NCBI GenBank assembly: GCA_040883315.1
Contig: JBFLKU010000008.1
Location: 62,001 to 126,000 of the forward strand
DNA length: 64,000 nt
DNA from: JAFGUF01 sp040883315
GTDB lineage: Bacteria > Bacillota > Clostridia > Christensenellales > UMGS416
Reading direction: 5' to 3'
The notes beneath the pieces were generated by a model. The model was given only the letters and a program-made list of their open reading frames with translations. It was not told the DNA's origin and did no database searches. Made by a program: the position numbers and the translations under genes. Numbering within the stretch: the first letter of the stretch is position 1; each line of letters opens with the position of its first letter. Positions 9,033 to 18,700 of the stretch are shown here, one piece after another.

Positions 9033-9452
9033 ATGACAAATGAAAATAGAATAGTATATCAAAACACAGGAGCAAAGCACTACAAAAACTACACACCAAT
9101 ATATAATTTTGGCAAAAAGGTGGAGCTGGGCAAATATGCAGAGATGGCACGAGAATACATGCAGCAAAATGCCCCCATTGCATACAATGAATACAGCACC
9201 TACAGTGAGTTTGACAACATGCTGGCACAAATAGACCATGAAGCCATAGAAAGGCTATATACGGCAAAAATTAGCCTTAGAAAGCAGTATCCTGCACCCA
9301 AGACCAATGACTTTGCGCTGCTTTCAAAGCACAGCAGCTTTATAGAGAGCAAAGCAGAGGAGATAGTGATTAAAGAGATTATATACAGAATGCATATCTC
9401 AGATGATGAAGTGGCAAGAGCACAAAATGCCAGACATGCAGTTAGACAATAA
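9033..9452 (+). CDS. TnpV-like small protein
   Basis: A 139-residue soluble protein. Its middle (LGKYAEMAREYMQQNAP then MLAQIDHEAIERLY) and its end (KAEEIVIKEIIYRM) resemble the pattern of the TnpV family carried by clostridial transposons and integrative elements (GKYGRMR, ID..A.E, A.EIV..E.IY). That is a resemblance by eye only. No recombinase or other mobile gene is nearby. The ATG is preceded by GAAAGAGGG. It is followed 10 bases later by another small ORF, probably in the same transcript. Confidence 0.55.
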   Translation: MTNENRIVYQNTGAKHYKNYTPIYNFGKKVELGKYAEMAREYMQQNAPIAYNEYSTYSEFDNMLAQIDHEAIERLYTAKISLRKQYPAPKTNDFALLSKHSSFIESKAEEIVIKEIIYRMHISDDEVARAQNARHAVRQ

Positions 9453-9462
9453 GGAGGCAAAC

Positions 9463-9651
9463 ATGAGCTTTATACTGAGAAATAGAGAAAACAAATATCT
9501 ATATGTAGATATGACCAAGGAAAACAAAGAAAAAATAGGATTTACGGAAAATATAAACTGGGCAGAAAAATACGACGAAGAGATAGCCTGCCATGTGGCA
9601 GAGGCATATGACTGCGTTATAGTGCCCTATGAAACCAGCTACATATCATAA
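9463..9651 (+). CDS. Small hypothetical protein (62 aa)
   Basis: A 62-residue ORF beginning MSFILRNRENKYLYVDM, with a near-perfect ribosome site TAAGGAGG seven bases before the ATG. The frame extends upstream to 9403, but that part overlaps the previous gene and has no ribosome site. No membrane segment, Cys motif or known family is visible. It is probably cotranscribed with the TnpV-like gene and ends just before a strong terminator. Confidence 0.6.
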   Translation: MSFILRNRENKYLYVDMTKENKEKIGFTENINWAEKYDEEIACHVAEAYDCVIVPYETSYIS

Positions 9652-9667
9652 CACCCTCAATAAATAA

Positions 9668-9701
9668 GACGAAAAGACACACCTTTGTGTGTCTTTTCGT
9701 C
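9668..9701. terminator. Strong bidirectional terminator
   Basis: A perfect 15-bp stem (GACGAAAAGACACAC / GTGTGTCTTTTCGTC) with a CTTT loop. It lies between the plus-strand small genes and the convergent minus-strand TasA/CalY-like gene. Confidence 0.85.
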
Positions 9702-9753
9702 CTTCCTGCATTTGAATGCAATATGTATGTCGAGTTAGTAGATTAAGTAATTA

Positions 9754-10347
9754 TTAATTTTGCGTAAACCAAGGGGTTATTGTAAATACAGTTTCCTGTA
9801 CTTGGCTATTCAATGCATTGATATCATCTTCAAATGATATTTCCAGCTCCAGCAGGCAGTAGTCATCGGTTTTGTTGTCGCTGTCTAGTACGATTCCTCC
9901 GAATGATACGTCTGTGTTGCCGGATGCACTGTTTAGCATTTGTCCTGTGCCCTTGTTGGACACTGTGTTTACTGGTACAGAGTCTACATACTGTGTCAGA
10001 GTCCATTTTAGTACCAGATGCTGTCCTAGTTCTGTGTTGTCGGTAGCCACGTTTACACCCTCTAGTAAAACGTCTATCGATCCATCATTTACTATTTTAT
10101 AGCTAAGTAGGGCACTGTCTCCCGGTGCCATATTGCTTAGTGTTTCTTTTATTGATGATACAGCATCGATTTCTTGGCTGCTGTATTCCATGCCGTCGCC
10201 TGCATCCTTTGTTCTTTCTACTATTTTAACATCTATGAATCCGGATTTAGCAACTATATCTGATTCATCAACATATTTAGCCAATGCTGTATTGGCTAAA
10301 AACAACAGTGATAATACTACTATTAATACTACAGCTACCTTTTTCAT
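9754..10347 (-). CDS. TasA/CalY (camelysin)-family secreted protein
   Basis: A 197-residue secreted protein with a SipW-type signal: MKKVAVVLIVVLSLLFLANT followed by ALA-K as a likely cleavage point. The mature part has the family pattern: SGFIDVKIVE after the signal, the central LSNMAPGDSALLSYKIVNDG and VNDGSIDVLLEGV, and a C-terminal VFTITPWFTQN. Such proteins form amyloid-like or pilus-like surface fibres (TasA in Bacillus subtilis) or cell-surface camelysin. It is transcribed away from two paralogues across a 528-base spacer, with the SipW-like peptidase nearby. Ribosome site AGGAAG seven bases before the ATG. Confidence 0.75.
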   Translation of the reverse strand: MKKVAVVLIVVLSLLFLANTALAKYVDESDIVAKSGFIDVKIVERTKDAGDGMEYSSQEIDAVSSIKETLSNMAPGDSALLSYKIVNDGSIDVLLEGVNVATDNTELGQHLVLKWTLTQYVDSVPVNTVSNKGTGQMLNSASGNTDVSFGGIVLDSDNKTDDYCLLELEISFEDDINALNSQVQETVFTITPWFTQN

Positions 10348-10875
10348 GATGTCACTTCCTACTAAAGTAAGTTTCCTACCTTTTAATCATATATATATAT
10401 CTGTGTGATTTCTTTATTTATATACTAATCATAAGCCTTATTTTGAGTGTTTAAAATGGCTCTTTCTATAAGCAAAGGTGTCTTTATTTATACTGAATTG
10501 TACATGAATTAAAAAAGTTAACCTTTTTTCATAAAAATGTATATTAAGCAATATTATATCCATTAATTTAGTACAAAATCACCGAATTACAACTATGAAA
10601 GTGTGCAAAATGCATAAAAAACTGTGTTTGATGTTCGAATTTATTTTAGTTGATTTCGTGTATTAGCAGATAAAATGTGTATATTTACTGTCTTAGGAGT
10701 GGTTTTTTAATATGCGGCATGAATATGGGATAATACACCAAAACAATTAACATTTTATTCATTTTAATTCAATTTCAAGGCCATGTATTTTGGTTATAAA
10801 TAGGGTATGACAACTAAGAAACGGAGAACGGAAACAAAGAAAAGAATTCGAGATACGGCCGAGGGTGATGAGCAG
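10348..10875. other. Divergent intergenic region between TasA/CalY-like genes
   Basis: 528 bases without a convincing gene, strongly AT-rich. On the minus side, two GTAGGAA direct repeats lie at about 10350-10375, the one nearer the ATG supplying the ribosome site. On the plus side, a TATAAA at about 10796 precedes the next gene. The frame of the plus-strand gene is open back to 10807 but encodes a very basic stretch unlike a signal peptide. I see no clear operator palindrome. A long leader on either side is possible. Confidence 0.5.
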
Positions 10876-11508
10876 ATGAAGAGAGTAATATTAAAATTAG
10901 TAATAGTACTTACTGCATTATTCCTGTTTGCTGGGTTTGCATATGCATCGTGGACAGATGATGTGGATGTAAATGTGAATGCAGGCACAGGTATTACAAG
11001 GCTGAGAATAACCGAATGGAACCTAGTCTCTGGCGACGGCAGCAAAATAAGCGTATCAAGAGCCGATAACAAAGCAAGCGTCAGCACAAATAATTTGCTT
11101 GACGGAGAGCAGATAGTCATTTCCTTCACTGCTAAAAATACAGGGACAATACCTGTGGATGTGGATATAGCCAGACTATACAACATGGTGATGACAAACG
11201 GAAACAAAAACGATGACAAAAACATAACCATAGATGTGCAGGTATACAGAAGCGGAAATATAATAGCCGGCAAAAGCTCGAAACTGAGCGACGGAGCAAA
11301 CGGCAAAACTGTGGATATAAGAATAACCAATAATGCTAGGCTAATATCCGGACAGGAAGTGAAAGTATTTATTACCATGACCTATGAAAAAAAGAGCAGC
11401 GGTGGTGGCAAGGACAACAACGGAAAAGGCAATGACAAAAACGATGGAAACAAGGAAGTAAGTTTTGAATTTGATTTGGGTATTATTTATTCGAGATTTA
11501 ATCAATAA
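10876..11508 (+). CDS. TasA/CalY-family secreted protein (paralogue 2)
   Basis: A 210-residue protein with an N-terminal signal (MKRVILKLVIVLTALFLFAG, cleavage near AYA-S). The mature start SWTDDVDVNVNAGTG closely matches the next protein, marking them as tandem paralogues. The motif KNTGTIPVDVDIARL corresponds to the family beta-sandwich core. A low-complexity Gly/Lys/Asn/Asp linker (about residues 173-194) interrupts the end before the closing strand VSFEFDLGIIY. I chose the ATG at 10876, after GAGGGTGATGAG, over 10807 because only this start puts the signal peptide at the N-terminus. Probable fibre or matrix subunit. Confidence 0.75.
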   Translation: MKRVILKLVIVLTALFLFAGFAYASWTDDVDVNVNAGTGITRLRITEWNLVSGDGSKISVSRADNKASVSTNNLLDGEQIVISFTAKNTGTIPVDVDIARLYNMVMTNGNKNDDKNITIDVQVYRSGNIIAGKSSKLSDGANGKTVDIRITNNARLISGQEVKVFITMTYEKKSSGGGKDNNGKGNDKNDGNKEVSFEFDLGIIYSRFNQ

Positions 11509-11532
11509 TTTTAGAAAGTGAGACAAAGAGGA

Positions 11533-12159
11533 ATGAAAAAAAGCAGATTAGTAGTTATAGGTATCGTAGCAGCCCTTTTATTGACAGGTATAGCATTTGC
11601 CGCATGGACAGCAAGTGTGGACGTAAACGTGAACGCAAAGAGCGGAGAGCTGAATGTAGAGATAGTGGACAAAGCAGTGGGAGCAGTATCGGATTATGTA
11701 GTGTTTGCAGAGGGTGACGTAGTGATCTCCAGCGATAAAAAATCCGCAACTGTGAGCATAGACAATATGTATCCCGGTGCAGAGGCAGTATTTACAGTGA
11801 AGGTAGAAAACGTGGGAACACTGCCAGTTGATCTTTCCAAGCTGACACATTCAGCTGTACAAGTGCTGGACAAGAACACAAACGAGAGCTTCGGAATGGA
11901 TGCAGACCTGATGCAGTACTTCCACGCTGAATACACAGCAGCAGTGCTGGATTCAGCAGGCGCAACTGTGGACACATTGGCACCGGCAGTAACAAACTGG
12001 GTAACAGATTTATTTGCCGCAAATACTCTTCCATCCATTGAGCCTGGACAAAGCCTAGAGCTGACAGTAAAGGTATATATGGACGACACAGCAGACGACA
12101 ACACTGAAAACAAGCTTTTCAAATTTACAGTAACTCCATTATTTAGCCAAGCAAACTAA
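11533..12159 (+). CDS. TasA/CalY-family secreted protein (paralogue 3)
   Basis: A 208-residue secreted protein. Signal MKKSRLVVIGIVAALLLTGI ends near AFA-A, and the mature start AWTASVDVNVNAKSG is shared with the upstream paralogue. Core strands include SIDNMYPGAEAVFTVKVENV and GTLPVDLSKL, and the protein ends KFTVTPLFSQAN, like the divergent first member (FTITPWFTQN). The frame is open to a GTG at 11518; the ATG at 11533 gives a standard signal but its AAAGAGGA ribosome site is very close, so the start is uncertain. Twenty-four bases separate it from the previous gene: same operon. Confidence 0.75.
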   Translation: MKKSRLVVIGIVAALLLTGIAFAAWTASVDVNVNAKSGELNVEIVDKAVGAVSDYVVFAEGDVVISSDKKSATVSIDNMYPGAEAVFTVKVENVGTLPVDLSKLTHSAVQVLDKNTNESFGMDADLMQYFHAEYTAAVLDSAGATVDTLAPAVTNWVTDLFAANTLPSIEPGQSLELTVKVYMDDTADDNTENKLFKFTVTPLFSQAN

Positions 12160-12175
12160 TAGGCTAATCAAAAGA

Positions 12176-12211
12176 ATCCCATATGCACTATAAAGCATAT
12201 GGGGTTTTTTT
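12176..12211 (+). terminator. Rho-independent terminator after the TasA/CalY pair
   Basis: Stem CCCATATGC / GCATATGGG with an 8-base loop and a run of seven T. It separates the two secreted-protein genes from the PilT-like gene, so the abundant subunit transcript ends here. Confidence 0.85.
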
Positions 12212-12300
12212 GTTAAATTTTTGTTTTATTCATATAAAAAAACATTATTATATATAGGTATCACTAGCAAAAAGTGTTTAGATAAAAGGTGGATTAGTGC

Positions 12301-13383
12301 ATGAGTATAATAAATACAAAATCAGATTTAGATAACTTGCTCCTAAGCTGTATAGAGCTGAACGGAACTGACCTGCATTTTAGTGTAGGAGCATATCCTG
12401 CTGTCAGGATACACGGCGAGGTGAAATACCTGAAAACTGAGCAGAGAGTGATGACAGAGGATGTGGAAAACATCATGGAATTTATAGTTCCGGTTGGCAA
12501 GTTTAATGATTATGACGATTTCCACAACAGCACATTTTCATATTCAATTGCCGGAAAAGGCAGATTTAGAGTCAATATTTTTAAGCAAAGAAATAGCTAT
12601 TGCGCATCATTTAGAATAGGCAATTTTTATTGTCCATCAAAGGAGGAGCTGAGGCTTCCCGACGAGATAGACAATGTTTTCACCATAACATCAGGACTTA
12701 TTATAATATCCGGGCCTATTGGCAGCGGCAGAACGAATACCGGCGCATATATACTGGACAAGATGAGGCAGGAAAAGGCATACTTTATAGACACTGTAGA
12801 GGATCCTATAGAGTTTCTATTTAGGCACGACAAGAGCGTGATAAACCAGATGGAGATTGGCATAGATGTAGCCGGCATACTGGACGGGCTGAAAATTTCA
12901 CTCAAAAACTATTCAGACGTAATATTCCTTAGCTCATTTGTAGACAAAGATGTGATAAAGATGGCTCTGGAGGCCACAAGAGCCGGCAGGATAATTATTG
13001 CTGTGGGCGAAGTGCAGGGCGTGGAGGAAGTGCTGCGAAGCATCGTAGATATTTTCCCCAATGAGCAGGCTAATTATATTCGCACGCTGCTTTCTCACTC
13101 TATCAAGTGCATCATATCCCAGCAGCTGATTCCAGATGTAGAGGACAACCCTATACCTTTGTGCGAAATATTATATGGAATAAAGGCAGCAACAAACCTA
13201 ATAAGAGAGAACAAAATACCGCAGATATCCCGTGTATTGGAGGCAAGCGAATCCAAGCACATGCTATCTATAGATAACCATCTTACAAAGCTATACAATG
13301 ATGGACATATCACTATAGATACTGCAAAGGACTTCAGCCAAAACTGGAATGTTCTTTCGCAAAAACTGGTGAAGAAAAAATAG
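12301..13383 (+). CDS. PilT-like protein lacking ATPase residues
   Basis: The whole length follows PilT, the hexameric pilus-retraction ATPase. An N-terminal PAS-like part (NGTDLHFSVGAYPAVRIHGE), the Asp-box region (DTVEDPIEF), VDIFPNEQANYIRTLLSHSI and the AATNLIREN region are all present. The nucleotide site is broken. Walker A reads GPIGSGRTN, with Arg144 for the Lys; the Walker B end reads SDVIFLSSF, with Ser212 for the catalytic Glu; the His-box TLHT is replaced (AVGEVQ). At 360 residues it is full length. Five bases later the signal-peptidase gene starts, and no pilB, pilC or pilin lies nearby. I infer a non-hydrolysing scaffold or nucleotide sensor. Ribosome site AAAGGTGGA. Confidence 0.8.
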   Translation: MSIINTKSDLDNLLLSCIELNGTDLHFSVGAYPAVRIHGEVKYLKTEQRVMTEDVENIMEFIVPVGKFNDYDDFHNSTFSYSIAGKGRFRVNIFKQRNSYCASFRIGNFYCPSKEELRLPDEIDNVFTITSGLIIISGPIGSGRTNTGAYILDKMRQEKAYFIDTVEDPIEFLFRHDKSVINQMEIGIDVAGILDGLKISLKNYSDVIFLSSFVDKDVIKMALEATRAGRIIIAVGEVQGVEEVLRSIVDIFPNEQANYIRTLLSHSIKCIISQQLIPDVEDNPIPLCEILYGIKAATNLIRENKIPQISRVLEASESKHMLSIDNHLTKLYNDGHITIDTAKDFSQNWNVLSQKLVKKK

Positions 13384-13387
13384 CGAT

Positions 13388-14566
13388 ATGGTATTTAGAA
13401 AAGAAATAAGAATAATTGTTTCGCTGATGATTATATTCACCCACCATGTTTTTGCCGCTTATTTGCTGAATAACTCCACACAAAAGCTGGTGGCGGACTT
13501 TGTTTTTTGGTCGCTGATGGGGCTGGTATTTTTTGCAAACAAAAGTGTGAGAGCCCACGGAAAGCTGAAACACAAGGGATATTACATGATATGGATGTTT
13601 GTAGCGGGTGTGCTTTATATGCTTTCCTACTTTGCCAGCGGCTTTGTAGACGGATTCGGCAAGACGCTATTTGACATATCCTTCAGAGGAGTTACGCTGA
13701 ATATATTGCATCTGGGCACAGTAATATTCTTTAAGGAATACATCAGGTATCATCTGATAAATACAGTGCAGAAAAAATTCAGCCTGTATTTCGGCATTGC
13801 AATAGTGCTGGTATACAGCATGATGGATATAAATCTGGTGAGCTTAATCAGCCAAAAGGGAGCAGAGAACATAATAATATTCCTATGTTCGTTTGTGTTC
13901 CCGGTGATAGCTTATAATGCTTTTTTGACTTTGGGCTCGTACCTGGCTGGATTTGGAGCTACTGCTATATATGCATTGGCAGTGAAAGTGCCGCTTTGGA
14001 TTTTGCCTATTCTGCCAAACCCGCAGTGGATAACGCTGATGCTAATAGGCACATGTATACCTATAATTGGTATGATAGTGCTGAGCAATACACACAGATC
14101 CAAGAGCACAAGGGGAAGAAAAAGAATGGACAAGGAGGAAAACCCATATTCACTGCTGCTGGTGGCTACGCTGGTGGTGGCGATGGTGTGGTTTGCCCTT
14201 AGGATATTCCCCATATATCCTACGGTTATAGCATCAAATAGCATGTATCCGGAGATATCCAGAGGAGACATGGTGATAGCAAAGAAAGAGAGCTATGACG
14301 AGCTGCAGGTGGATGATATTATAGAATATCAGCTGGAAAATATCCGTGTGGTGCACAGGATAGTGGAGATACAGAATTTAGACGGAGATATATTTCTGGT
14401 GACCAAAGGCGACGCCAACCACATAGAGGATGCATTTATGGTGGCAAGAGGGCAGTATTTAGGCACAGTGAAAACGATTATTCCGTATTTGGGGTATCCA
14501 TCGCTTCTTTTTAGCACTACGATAGAGCAGGATTTGGTGGAAACAGGGGACGATGCAAGCAACTGA
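13388..14566 (+). CDS. ER-type (SipW-like) signal peptidase I with polytopic N-terminal domain
   Basis: The C-terminal third (about 275-385) is a type I signal peptidase of the eukaryotic/archaeal/SipW class. The nucleophile is Ser285 in SNSMYPEI, His323 sits in VVHRIVEI where bacterial LepB has Lys, and Asp342 lies in GDAN. This class matures TasA-type proteins in Bacillus. Unlike the roughly 190-residue SipW, about 270 residues precede it and form eight or nine hydrophobic helices, ending in a basic loop (HRSKSTRGRKR). Its targets are very likely the three TasA/CalY-like proteins next door. It starts 5 bases after the PilT-like gene. Confidence 0.82.
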   Translation: MVFRKEIRIIVSLMIIFTHHVFAAYLLNNSTQKLVADFVFWSLMGLVFFANKSVRAHGKLKHKGYYMIWMFVAGVLYMLSYFASGFVDGFGKTLFDISFRGVTLNILHLGTVIFFKEYIRYHLINTVQKKFSLYFGIAIVLVYSMMDINLVSLISQKGAENIIIFLCSFVFPVIAYNAFLTLGSYLAGFGATAIYALAVKVPLWILPILPNPQWITLMLIGTCIPIIGMIVLSNTHRSKSTRGRKRMDKEENPYSLLLVATLVVAMVWFALRIFPIYPTVIASNSMYPEISRGDMVIAKKESYDELQVDDIIEYQLENIRVVHRIVEIQNLDGDIFLVTKGDANHIEDAFMVARGQYLGTVKTIIPYLGYPSLLFSTTIEQDLVETGDDASN

Positions 14567-14604
14567 TAAAAATATATAATGCCTTATTTAAGGATGGAGG
14601 AACA

Positions 14605-15660
14605 ATGCTCACATTAAGAAAAAAAACACGAATTATATTTATTGCTGTCATTTCGGCTATAGCGGCTGCGATGGCTGTGTGTGCTGTGATAGTATATGCT
14701 TTTCCGGGATATGAAACCACTGTAGACAAGGCACTGGAAGCGCAGGCAACGGCAGAGATAGTGTATTCCGTGCTGATGGATGAAAACCCTGTATATGAGG
14801 ACAAAATAGTCACCGACGAAAAATACTATTTAAAGCCCTTCACAAAGTATCTGGATATTGACTGCAGCCTTCGTGTGACTACGGATATTGAGGCACAGAT
14901 AGACTGCAAAAGCGAAATATACGGGCTGCTGATATCGGAAGTGACCACAGACAGCGGCACAGATACTGTATGGGAAAAGAGATATGACTATTCCAGAAAA
15001 ATAGAGAAAAGCGAAAAAGGAATGGATGCACACCTTACAAGGGGAGTGTATGTGAGCCTTGATAAATATGTAGAACTTACAGATACGCTGATGGATGAAT
15101 ATAGCCTATATACAGACTACTATCTAAGGATTATGTTTGATTCACAAGTGACTGTGACAACAGGCGAGCAGAGCAAAACAGAGCGTATATATACATATAT
15201 AGATGTACCATTCACCAACAATGTGATGCAAATAGAGAATGTTTCTCCTGAGTCTATGAGCATATATATAGACAAAGAGATAACCACCAAAAAGCCGGTA
15301 AACACAGACTTGGGATTTTTGTTCATTCTTTTGCTGGCTGCATTTTCCATATGCCTGCTGCTAGTTTTATTCAAGACAAAGGGAATAGACAAGCAAGATA
15401 AATTTACAAACCAGGTAGAGAAGATATTCAAAGAATACGGCAACAGACTTGCTGGGCTGACGGACACATTGGCGTATCAGTCATCTGTGATGATAAGCAT
15501 AGACAAAATAGACGATATGGTGAAAATAGCTGATGAAATCGGACAGACCATATTCTACTATGAAGTGGATGAAGAGGAAGAGAGAAAGATAGAATTCTAT
15601 GTATTTGATGAAGGAAGAATATACTATCTGGTTATCTTTGGTAAGCTGACGGAAAGCTAA
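14605..15660 (+). CDS. DUF5305-like bitopic membrane protein
   Basis: A 351-residue protein with an N-terminal helix (about 9-31), an ectodomain of about 200 residues beginning YETTVDKALEAQATAEIVYS and containing YYLKPFTKYLDIDCSLRVTT, a second helix (about 236-255) and a cytoplasmic tail of about 95 residues. The size, the two-helix layout and the position beside a SipW-type peptidase fit DUF5305, a family known beside such peptidases; I recall this association rather than having searched it. Function unknown; it could be a chaperone or anchor for the secreted subunits. Ribosome site GGATGGAGG. Confidence 0.6.
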   Translation: MLTLRKKTRIIFIAVISAIAAAMAVCAVIVYAFPGYETTVDKALEAQATAEIVYSVLMDENPVYEDKIVTDEKYYLKPFTKYLDIDCSLRVTTDIEAQIDCKSEIYGLLISEVTTDSGTDTVWEKRYDYSRKIEKSEKGMDAHLTRGVYVSLDKYVELTDTLMDEYSLYTDYYLRIMFDSQVTVTTGEQSKTERIYTYIDVPFTNNVMQIENVSPESMSIYIDKEITTKKPVNTDLGFLFILLLAAFSICLLLVLFKTKGIDKQDKFTNQVEKIFKEYGNRLAGLTDTLAYQSSVMISIDKIDDMVKIADEIGQTIFYYEVDEEEERKIEFYVFDEGRIYYLVIFGKLTES

Positions 15661-15720
15661 GACAAAACACGCATTTTTAATATATTAGTATAAAAAGAAA
15701 ACGGTTGGAGAAGGAGCTAT

Positions 15721-18700
15721 ATGAAATTATCTACAAAAGTATTGGCAACACTACTTGCTTTCACAATTGTTGTTGCTGCGCTCATAAATTTTGTGTTGGC
15801 TCCTAAACTGAAGCAGAAGTATGTTCAGGATATAGAGATACAATATAGAATATCATTGGAAAGCAATATCATATATCTTGATGAGCATATAGAAGATATT
15901 ATAAACGACATGAACTATATCAGCACAGCAGAAAAGCATTTTGTATACGGGGAGAAGTATTATACTTCCTATATTAATGCAGAAGATGAGGACTTTGTCT
16001 ATTCGCCCAACGAGAATGAACAGATGATACAGCAATTTTTATATGAATATAAAATGCAAAATGCGGATATAGAGGATATATTCATTGGACTTGAGGATGG
16101 CAGCTTTATAACAGACGACCCTGTGGCGCTGATAGGCGATAACCAAAGTGAGATATATAGCTATGACCCGCGAGTAAGACCATGGTACAAAAAGGCAATT
16201 GAAAGCCCGGATGATACCATTGTTTCTCCATTGTATCAAAGGATAAAGCTCTTGGAGGGCACAGATAATACCAATCCGATAAACTATTACTTGACTGTAG
16301 CTAGAGCAGTAAAGAACGAAGAGGGCGAAATAGTTGGTGCGATAGGTATCAATATTGGCCTTCATAGAATTTTAGATGAAATTAGAGTAAGTGATTATCA
16401 AGAGATTAAATATCTTGGAATAATGTTTAATGAAAATATAGCTTGCATTTTAAGAGACGGAGACCTTCTAATTGACCCTTACTTCAGCAATTCAGAACTA
16501 AAAAAAGTGTTGACTGAACTAGATGGAAAAAGTAATAATTTGTGCGATTCAGACATCAAGGATGAATGTGTGATAAAGGCGGATTCTGAGGCTATAGAGT
16601 CCACTTTGTTCTACGTAGCAAACGGAGAAATGATAGACGAGAAAATAAATGAATATATTCGTTCTATTATTGCTACACTTATTGTCAGCATTTTAATATT
16701 CGTGTTAATGATTTTAACATTTATAAATATTTATATCGTTCATCCTATGAACAAATTGAAAAAAGTGACCACCAGCATAACAGAAACCATGGACTTTACG
16801 CAGAAGGTGAAATACAAAAGCAATGATGAAGTGGGCGAGCTGGCAGACAACTTCAACTTTATGATGGATGAAATAAGTGCATATAGAGACAATATGGACA
16901 ACATAGTGAAGGAAAGAACTGAGGAGCTGGCAAAATTTAATACTGTTATTGAGCAGAGTCCTATTTCTGTAGTTATTATGGACAAAATGGGCAGAGTAGA
17001 GTATATAAACCCCGAATATTCGCATATGACAGGCTATGGTCTGGAAGAGCTGAAAGGCAAAAGAATGCCTGTTATGACCAATCAGAAAAATAGAAAAGAA
17101 TTTTTCCGCAATATTTTCGAAATGGCTATTATAGGCAATGACTGGAAAGGAGTGCTGGAGAGCACTAAAAAGAACGGGGAAGTTTTTTACGAAAATCTGA
17201 TGATATCGTCGATAAAAGACGAAAACGGCGAAATATCAAACATAATTGCAATAATAGAGGATTTGACAGATTTTATAAAAATAGAAAGAAACCTGACTGC
17301 ATTATTTGAAAACATGCCTACAGGCTTTGCAGAGCATGAAATAATATATGATGAAAACGGAGAAGCTGTAGACTATAAATATTTGAATATAAATGAATCG
17401 TTCAAGAAACATACAGGACTGACAGATGAAGTGCTGGGTAAAACTGTGAAAGAGCTGCTTCCTGGAACTGAAGACAGATGGATTACGATATATGATAAAG
17501 TGGTGAGAACGCAGAAGCCAAAGACATTCGAGGACTATGCCAGAGAACTGAAAAAATATTTTAGGGTCACTGCATTTCCAACCGGCAAAAAAACATTTGC
17601 CACTATTTTTGATGACATTACCGAAAGCAAAAAAGCAGAAATGCTGATAGAGGAAAACGAGAAGCGGCTGAGATACATTTTTGAAACTACACCTTTTGCC
17701 GTAGTTAGAACGGTGAAGGGCATAGTATACTATGCAAATAAAAACTTTGCGAAAATGACAGGGCTAAAAATGAAGGACTCTATTGTAGAAGCATATTATG
17801 ACCCTAAAGAAAGACTGGAAATACACAAAAAGATAAATAAGGGTGAAAATGTACTAAATAGAGAAGTGAGACTTAAAAGAGCGAATGGAGAAATGTTCTA
17901 TGCGCTGATTTCTGTGGTCAGAATGAATGTGCTGGGAGAAGCTGGCATGCTGGCATGGCTGATGGATATTTCGGAGATAAAAGAAGCCGAAGAGCAGCTG
18001 ATAATAGCCAAAGAGCAGGCGGAGGCAGCTACGCAGGCAAAGAGCGACTTTTTGGCAAACATGAGCCACGAAATAAGAACGCCGATGAATGCTGTGATAG
18101 GGCTGAACAGCCTGCTAAAAAGCACAAAACTGGATACGAAGCAAGAGGACTATGTAGACAAGATAGAGCGCTCAGCTTCCAGATTGCTGAACATAATAAA
18201 TGATATATTGGACTTTTCGAAGATAGAATCGGGCAAGATGGAGCTAGAAAACATAGAGTTTGACATTGACGAAGCAATGAAAGACCAAATAAGCGTTATA
18301 TCAATGGCTGCATACGGCAAAAACATAGAGATACTGTATGATAAAGACCTGAACATACCTAGAAAAGTGAAGGGAGATCTGCACAAGCTGGGACAGGTGC
18401 TGGGGAACCTGATGAACAATGCTGTGAAATTCACGGAAAAAGGGCATGTTTTGATAAAGGCAAGACTGGTGGAGAAAAACAACGAGAATATCAAAGTAAA
18501 ATTTACGGTTTCGGATACAGGAATAGGCATGGACAAGAAGCAGATTTCACAGCTGTTTATGCCATTTACTCAGGCAGACACATCTACTACCAGAAAATAT
18601 GGCGGGACAGGACTGGGCTTGGTTATTACAAAAGAGCTGGTGGAGATGATGGGCGGCGAGATACGAGTATCAAGCAAAAAAAACAAGGGAAGCAAATTTG

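Noticed and set aside
10794..11378. 194-residue minus-strand ORF opposite the second TasA/CalY-like gene
   Set aside because: The plus strand has a signal peptide and family motifs; the minus frame is Ser/Leu-rich antisense.
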